Positions 11,100 through 14,939 of a DNA stretch of 14,939 nucleotides are shown piece after piece. Every line of letters begins with the position of its first letter. Within the stretch, counting starts at the first letter, position 1. The position numbers were made by a program, and so were the translations under genes. This stretch comes from Candidatus Shapirobacteria bacterium UBA2283. Lineage in GTDB: Bacteria; Patescibacteriota; Microgenomatia; UBA12405. A model generated the notes under the pieces. That model did no database searches and was not told the origin of the DNA. It saw only the letters and a list, made by a program, of their open reading frames with translations. The stretch is taken from NCBI GenBank assembly GCA_002345725.1, contig DDWP01000097.1, forward strand, positions 1-14,939, in the 5' to 3' direction.

Positions 11100-12807
11100 A
11101 AAGACTCGACTTTGCTGTCAGTGCACCGGGGGCACGGAGGGTGAAAATGTTTTTAAAGGTACTGCCATCAAAAGTGAAATCACCCTTGTCGGTACTAATA
11201 CGAACTGACTTGGTAACTCCTGAAGTAGAGTAGTCGACGTTGACCGAGTTGACTGATGAAACAGGGCCACCCTTGTCCCCTACTTGACGGCGTAATTCAT
11301 CACGAGACCAGGCGGAACTATCGCAAGATCCGAGACAATTCTGAATCTGAGAGAGATGACTTTGATCGTTGGTTTTGGAAAAATAAAGAACGGCATTAAC
11401 GATGTCAGAAAATTCTTCGTTATTTAACCACGGATGAGAACGGCCAGCGGAAACATTGGAGCGGGTCTTGTACCAACCTTTGTAATACCAAGAAGATCCG
11501 GCTTGCCTCTCATAGGCATCGTTGGGCCAGCAAGATTGATTACCGCAAGTGGTATCCCAGAGTTGAGGTGTGCTATGCCCAGCAGTAGAGTAAGAATAAG
11601 TGACACCACCCGAGGTTGAAGCATACATGGTAGAAAATATTTTACCGGTCTGATTACTTTTAACCACCATACCGCGAGTATCTTCAACTGCCTGTTTCCA
11701 GCGACCAGGAGAATTGAGACGAGACTGGCTATAAACCTGACAGGCCTCAGTGACACAAATGGTACCCGATAAATTATTGGTAGAGTTAAGGGCATAGGTA
11801 CGAGCGGCAATGGCTTGAGCTTTGAGGGCTTCGTATCCACCCTTATCACCCCAAGAAGCGGGCATCTCAGCAATCCCGATAAGATAATTTTCTTCAAAAG
11901 GAAGGGTGCCGACAGTGGTTTTTATAGAACCGCCAACATCAACTTTCTCGACTTTTATATCTCCGTAATAGGCTTTTAGAATCTGCTCAGCAGATTGCCC
12001 AGCTTTGGAACGACCATAAGCTCCATACTGAGACATACCCTTCTGATGAGGAGCCCCAAAAGAAAAGACAGCAAAAGCTGGTGAGAAACCAGGATTGTAG
12101 TCGGAACGAGAGGCAGGATCATCACCTGAGGAAACGTCGCCAACAGAGGTGTTAAACATGGCAGTTTTCTCAGCAATTAAATTTTGCTGTTTTTTGGTCA
12201 ACTCGGCTTTGTAAGTTTCGGCTTTTTTTATCTCTCCTGCAAGGAAGCCAAAGCGAGTTTCAATACTTTTTTTAAATGCCGATAATTTGGTTTTTTCTGA
12301 CTCTAGGGATTGTTTATTTTGATTGAGATGGGTTATCTCATTCGAATAACTAAGAATAGTTGACCTGTCTTGGTTAATGATTGATTGATACCAAGAGTAC
12401 TGACGAAGAAGATCGGATCCTTCTGAACTAGTAAAGAATACACTGAAAGGACTGAACTTTTTGGTATTGATGTAATAACGTCTAACCCTCTCCCCAAGGA
12501 GAGTCTGTTGAACTTCAAGGTCAGCCTCCTTATCTATAAGTCGAAGGCCAAGATCAGAGACTTGGTTTTCAATTTTGACTATAGTGGCTTTGGCTGAAGA
12601 AATCTTACTAGAAAGGTCTGTAGATTCTTTTTTGAGCGGAGCAATAGATTTTTCAAGGGAGGATATTTGAGAGGAGAGCTCGGCTATTTCTTCGTCAAGA
12701 GATTTTGCATAAATCCCCCTCGGTCCCCCTTTAACAAGGGGGAGGAAAACTAAAAGTATGGATAGTGTAAAGAGGAAAATTTTTAGCACAAATAATTCTA
12801 CCATCAT
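11080..12807 (-). CDS. coiled-coil SpoIID/LytB-domain cell-wall protein
   Basis: The 575-aa protein has an N-terminal signal peptide (about 1-36), a long coiled-coil region (about 37-115 and 140-215) like those of PcsB-type cell-wall hydrolase regulators, and a C-terminal SpoIID/LytB domain (about 245-565). Landmarks are KGMSQYGAYGRSKAG (256-270), NYLIGIAEMPASW with the expected catalytic Glu314, YEALKAQAIAARTYAL (325-340), and DTRGMVV...STMYASTSGGVTYS (377-405). SpoIID is a lytic transglycosylase acting on denuded glycan, so a role in peptidoglycan remodelling at the cell surface is likely. A palindromic repeat encodes residues 22-32 inside the signal peptide. ATG 12807 and 12804 lie at the -10 box; a GTG at 12789 (MLKIFLFTL) may be the true start. 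Confidence 0.9.
   Translation of the reverse strand: MMVELFVLKIFLFTLSILLVFLPLVKGGPRGIYAKSLDEEIAELSSQISSLEKSIAPLKKESTDLSSKISSAKATIVKIENQVSDLGLRLIDKEADLEVQQTLLGERVRRYYINTKKFSPFSVFFTSSEGSDLLRQYSWYQSIINQDRSTILSYSNEITHLNQNKQSLESEKTKLSAFKKSIETRFGFLAGEIKKAETYKAELTKKQQNLIAEKTAMFNTSVGDVSSGDDPASRSDYNPGFSPAFAVFSFGAPHQKGMSQYGAYGRSKAGQSAEQILKAYYGDIKVEKVDVGGSIKTTVGTLPFEENYLIGIAEMPASWGDKGGYEALKAQAIAARTYALNSTNNLSGTICVTEACQVYSQSRLNSPGRWKQAVEDTRGMVVKSNQTGKIFSTMYASTSGGVTYSYSTAGHSTPQLWDTTCGNQSCWPNDAYERQAGSSWYYKGWYKTRSNVSAGRSHPWLNNEEFSDIVNAVLYFSKTNDQSHLSQIQNCLGSCDSSAWSRDELRRQVGDKGGPVSSVNSVNVDYSTSGVTKSVRISTDKGDFTFDGSTFKNIFTLRAPGALTAKSSLFNIEKK
12712..12750. repeat. small palindromic repeat, copy B, inside the SpoIID/LytB signal peptide
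   Basis: The element reads AATCCCCCTCGGTCCCCC then TTTAACAAGGGGG and ends GGAAAAC. CCCCCTT/AAGGGGG (12725-12731/12736-12742) pair around TAAC. It matches copy A (4604-4640) in layout and most bases. About 33 nt of it are translated in frame as LPLVKGGPRGI between the hydrophobic core and the YAKS cleavage region of the signal peptide. Confidence 0.75.
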
Positions 12808-12815
12808 GGTATACT
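12808..12815. promoter_or_regulatory. shared symmetric -10 element (GTATAC) between divergent genes
   Basis: GTATAC at 12809-12814 reads TATACT on the plus strand (12810-12815), 6 nt before the pilin-like start at 12822, and TATACC on the minus strand (12813-12808), directly before the SpoIID/LytB ATG codons. One palindromic hexamer may serve both directions. -35 boxes are weak on both sides. Confidence 0.45.
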
Positions 12816-12821
12816 TCAGTT

Positions 12822-13208
12822 ATGATTTTGGCGAAAATTGCGAAGGTAGTGATAATTGTTGCTATGCTTTGGTCGAGTGCAATGACACCAGCGTTGGCGG
12901 TGAATGCTTTTTGTCAAAAAGGGTCAGACCCACAAGTTAATACTGCCTTGGGTTGTGTACCTGTAAAAGTGGATTCTTTTGTAATATGGTTGATGCCACC
13001 TCTTTTTGGAATAGCTGGAGGAATATCATTCTTACTAATGGTTTACGGTTTTTTCTTGATGTCTACTTCTTCAGGTGACCCAAAAGCAGTCCAGGGGGCA
13101 TGGGAGACGATAACTTCAGCAATATCTGGACTGTTGGTATCGATATTTTCTATATTCTTACTAAGATTAATTACGGTTGGTATATTAAAAATTCCAGGAA
13201 TTAACTAA
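12822..13208 (+). CDS. TrbC/VirB2-like (T4SS_pilin-type) membrane protein, 128 aa
   Basis: Residues 1-26 form a cleavable signal peptide (KIAKVVIIVAMLWSSAMTPALA). A short segment with two Cys (C31, C45) follows, then two membrane helices (about 55-80 and 97-122) joined by a small loop containing SGDPKAVQGAWETI. This helix-GDPxxxxxA-helix plan is that of CPR-type TrbC/VirB2-like pilin relatives. The next gene repeats it, so the two may form a membrane or pilus-related assembly, but no conjugation ATPase or other T4SS part is in the window. The ATG is 6 nt from TATACT (leaderless). The stop is one base from the next start. Confidence 0.8.
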   Translation: MILAKIAKVVIIVAMLWSSAMTPALAVNAFCQKGSDPQVNTALGCVPVKVDSFVIWLMPPLFGIAGGISFLLMVYGFFLMSTSSGDPKAVQGAWETITSAISGLLVSIFSIFLLRLITVGILKIPGIN

Positions 13209-13209
13209 A

Positions 13210-13494
13210 ATGGCAGTAAACCTTCCAACAGATCCAATGAGTGCGAAGTTTTCTAGTGTAGGATCGATAATTTCTGCCTTGTTGCCTTATGCTATGGTGT
13301 TGGCAGGATTATTGATGTTGATAATGTTGGTGTGGGGAGGAATAACTTTGATGACGGCCGCAGGTGATCCAGGAAAATCAAAAGAAGGTTACGGTAAAAT
13401 TCAAGCAGGGATAATTGGTTTTGTGATTGTGTTTGTGTCTTATTTTGTGGCACAGATAGTGCAGGTAGTGCTCGGGGTAAAGTTTTTGCAATAA
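13210..13494 (+). CDS. TrbC/VirB2-like (T4SS_pilin-type) membrane protein, 94 aa
   Basis: Two hydrophobic helices (about 19-50 and 67-90) flank the loop TAAGDPGKSKEGYGKIQAG. The GDPxKxxxGxxKI signature is typical of the T4SS_pilin/VirB2-like family common in CPR genomes. There is no strong N-terminal signal peptide (MAVNLPTDPMSAKFSS). It starts one base after the TAA of the preceding paralogue-like gene (TAAAATG); AGGA lies about 9-10 nt upstream, so termination-reinitiation or weak Shine-Dalgarno initiation are both possible. The two genes are evidently one operon. Confidence 0.85.
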   Translation: MAVNLPTDPMSAKFSSVGSIISALLPYAMVLAGLLMLIMLVWGGITLMTAAGDPGKSKEGYGKIQAGIIGFVIVFVSYFVAQIVQVVLGVKFLQ

Positions 13495-13519
13495 TAACTC
13501 TGATATATTTTTGAATTAG

Positions 13520-13744
13520 GTGGTATACCTTCATATCTCTAATCTATCAAATGAGTATGTAAAAGATGGTTGCCCGAGGGAAGATCATAACTTTTTTGTT
13601 CCTGTGAGAGAGGCTAGGCCGTGCGGAGGAATTTCTGATTCAAATTGTCTTGCCTGTATAGATTGCAAGGTGAGAATTCCTATCACCGGCAGGGTTGTTC
13701 CAAATGGTAAAGAGACGAAGAGAGTGTTCTTATGGACGAGATAG
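13520..13744 (+). CDS. small cysteine-rich hypothetical protein (74 aa)
   Basis: A GTG-started frame gives a 74-aa polar protein with Cys grouped as C18, C35 and a CLACIDC cluster, followed by KVRIPITGRVVPNG. Clustered Cys suggests a metal-binding site, perhaps a small zinc ribbon-like fold, but I do not recognise a family. TATATT at 13504-13509 is a possible -10 box about 10 nt upstream, and no Shine-Dalgarno is evident. The frame ends 2 nt before the convergent uppS stop, and both TAG stops sit in the palindrome ATAGGCCTAT (13741-13750), which fits the tight convergent packing elsewhere here. Confidence 0.45.
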   Translation: MVYLHISNLSNEYVKDGCPREDHNFFVPVREARPCGGISDSNCLACIDCKVRIPITGRVVPNGKETKRVFLWTR

Positions 13745-13746
13745 GC

Positions 13747-14469
13747 CTATTTTCCCATGCGACGGTCACGCTGTTGATACCAAGCAATAGCTTTTTCAAA
13801 TTCTTGAGGAGTAAAGTCGGGAAAAAGAACTGGCACAAAGAGAAGCTCTGAGTAAACTGATTGCCAAGGTAAATAACCAGAAGTTCTTTGTTCCCCTCCT
13901 GTTCGGATGATAAGATCGGGGTCGGGTAAACCAGCAGTATCGAGATGTGCAGAAAAAAGCTCATCAGTTATAGACTCTGGATCAATCTTTTCTGAAATGA
14001 TTTTTTTAACGGCTCGAAGAATCTCATCGCGACCACCATAGTTGAGAGCGAAAGTAACATTAATTTTGTTGTTGGAGGAAGACATAGACATCATTTCAAG
14101 CGTTTTTTTGGCGATGTCTGAAGGAAACTTGTTGATGTCACCTAAAATTCGTAAACGAGCACCCTTTTGAATAAACCTAGCAGCCAAAGTACCCAACCCT
14201 AGGCGAAATACATCGAATAGTCCTGTAAGCTCAACTTCATCACGTTTCCAGTTCTCGGTCGAGAATGCCCAGAAAGTGACATATTCTATACCCAGTTCGC
14301 CACATTTTTCGATTAGAGGTTCAATTACTTTTATTGTCGCTTGTTCATGACCCTTAACTGGGTCTAATCCACGAGCCCTAGCCCAACGACGATTACCATC
14401 CATAATAATGGCGATGTGTTTAGGTAACTTATTAGGATCAATTGAAGTGTCAATAGACTGTAAGGCCAT
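13747..14469 (-). CDS. uppS: isoprenyl transferase / undecaprenyl diphosphate synthase
   Basis: The cis-prenyltransferase condenses isopentenyl diphosphate units onto an allylic diphosphate to make the polyprenyl carrier for cell-wall and surface polymer synthesis. The 240-aa length is typical. Signatures are HIAIIMDGNRRWA with the catalytic Asp24, TFWAFSTENWKR, INVTFALNYGGRDEI, and the C-terminal PDLIIRTGGEQRTSGYLPWQSVYSELLF containing the diphosphate-binding RTGGEQRxSxFLxWQ motif (here with T for L/R and Y for F). All key residues are intact. It lies downstream of a Nudix-like gene on the same strand, 37 bp away. The upstream region has no clear Shine-Dalgarno. Confidence 0.97.
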   Translation of the reverse strand: MALQSIDTSIDPNKLPKHIAIIMDGNRRWARARGLDPVKGHEQATIKVIEPLIEKCGELGIEYVTFWAFSTENWKRDEVELTGLFDVFRLGLGTLAARFIQKGARLRILGDINKFPSDIAKKTLEMMSMSSSNNKINVTFALNYGGRDEILRAVKKIISEKIDPESITDELFSAHLDTAGLPDPDLIIRTGGEQRTSGYLPWQSVYSELLFVPVLFPDFTPQEFEKAIAWYQQRDRRMGK

Positions 14470-14506
14470 GATGATTTAGTCGAAAAAATTTAACATATCA
14501 TTTGAT

Positions 14507-14926
14507 TTACTTTTTTGTATGATACAGGTCTTCTAATATTGGATAGAGGCCTTCCATGAGGTCTTTTCTTTTATATAGCTCTACTGGTGTTTCCCACTTA
14601 TAACTTACGTTACCAGCCAAGTCAAGTTTTGGCATTACTTCGCCCTCAGAAACCTTTTGCATGAAAACAGAGAAATATATCTCCATACCAGAACGAATCC
14701 AGTGAAATTCTTTTTTAAACATAAGTTTGTCTTTGTCAATTAAATAGTTTATTTCTGCAAAAACTTTTTTTATGACAGCATCTTTTGGACTCAAACCATC
14801 GTCGACGCCACCGCCTGTCAAACCCCAAGTTGATCCTTCTGGCACATCTTTATTTCTTTTTAAAACCAATATTTCTCCGTTTTTATTTTCAAAAATAACT
14901 CCAGCAGCGCTGATAATATTATCCAT
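14507..14926 (-). CDS. Nudix-fold protein with degenerate catalytic box
   Basis: The 139-aa protein has the Nudix fold outline: ISAAGVIFENKNGEILVLKRNKDVPEGSTWGLTGGGVDDG is the usual lead-in with the W-x-L-x-GG turn. The box itself is eroded: G-x5-S-x7-KVFAEINYL in place of G-x5-E-x7-REUxEExGU. The first Glu, the RE pair, one metal-binding Glu of the EE pair and the closing Gly are changed, so normal metal-dependent hydrolysis is doubtful and a binding or regulatory role is possible. TATAAT at 14933-14938 lies 6 nt before the ATG (leaderless). It is complete, ending 37 bp before uppS on the same strand, with which it may be co-transcribed. Confidence 0.8.
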   Translation of the reverse strand: MDNIISAAGVIFENKNGEILVLKRNKDVPEGSTWGLTGGGVDDGLSPKDAVIKKVFAEINYLIDKDKLMFKKEFHWIRSGMEIYFSVFMQKVSEGEVMPKLDLAGNVSYKWETPVELYKRKDLMEGLYPILEDLYHTKK

Positions 14927-14932
14927 TGCGCA

Positions 14933-14938
14933 ATTATA
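14933..14938 (-). promoter_or_regulatory. -10 box (TATAAT) of the degenerate Nudix gene
   Basis: A perfect minus-strand TATAAT lies 6 nt before the ATG at 14926. The -35 would be outside the window. Confidence 0.5.
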
Positions 14939-14939
14939 T

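Noticed and set aside
12032..12062. Second hammerhead-like core (CTGATGAGGAGCCCC...GAAAAG).
   Set aside because: No stem II or stem I/III pairing can be drawn around it, and it lies within the coding sequence of the SpoIID/LytB gene. Similar CTGATGA strings near 10991 and 11233 fail the same test.
1..14939. tRNA, rRNA, CRISPR array, transposase or integrase genes.
   Set aside because: I looked on both strands and saw no T-loop/acceptor pattern, no regularly spaced repeats of CRISPR type and no recombinase-like protein.

Overview
The window looks like a compact chromosome segment from a Patescibacteria/CPR bacterium, most likely Microgenomates-like. This is inferred from gene content and layout. 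It carries a pyruvate phosphate dikinase, a DUF4342 protein, a pair of short TrbC/VirB2-like (T4SS_pilin) membrane proteins, a coiled-coil SpoIID/LytB cell-wall protein, UppS and several Nudix proteins. Converging genes end within a few bases of each other or overlap, and no ordinary hairpin-plus-U-run terminators are visible. TGA is used as a stop, so the code is not the TGA=Gly variant of some CPR lineages.

Layout. 1-736: a cassette of three small membrane-associated ORFs, followed by a long hairpin and an apparently complete type III hammerhead ribozyme (731-794). 867-1632: a SAM methyltransferase with its own promoter. 1641-5245 (minus): PPDK, DUF4342 and a deoxyribosyltransferase-like protein with a possible ribbon-helix-helix tail. 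5323-6271 (plus): two overlapping Nudix genes. 6264-8785 (minus): a tight three-gene operon encoding an NTPase-winged-helix regulator, a P-loop protein and a pyroglutamyl-peptidase-like protein. 8897-10528: two more single-gene cassettes, a lipoprotein and an anchored ectodomain protein. 10569-11099: a hypothetical protein. 11080-12807 (minus): SpoIID/LytB protein. 12822-13494: the pilin-like pair. 13520-13744: a Cys-rich small ORF. 13747-14926 (minus): UppS and a degenerate Nudix protein.

Two styles of gene sit side by side. Most backbone genes appear leaderless: a -10 box lies 5-9 nt before the start codon and there is no Shine-Dalgarno. Genes inside operons are often joined by stop-N-start junctions. 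The cassette genes have strong Shine-Dalgarno sites, structured untranslated regions and extracytoplasmic products.

The strongest unexplained signal is the shared cassette architecture. In all three cassettes a 12-15 nt sequence upstream of the first gene is the reverse complement of a sequence overlapping the final stop codon. The right arm is followed within 0-2 nt by a long hairpin with G-U wobbles. The primary sequences differ among the three but the plan is the same, which suggests RNA structure under selection: an mRNA closed into a panhandle beside its ribosome-binding site, with a protected and, in one case, ribozyme-generated 3' end. A second curiosity is a small G/C-rich palindromic repeat present twice. 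One copy is inserted in frame into the signal peptide of the SpoIID/LytB protein.
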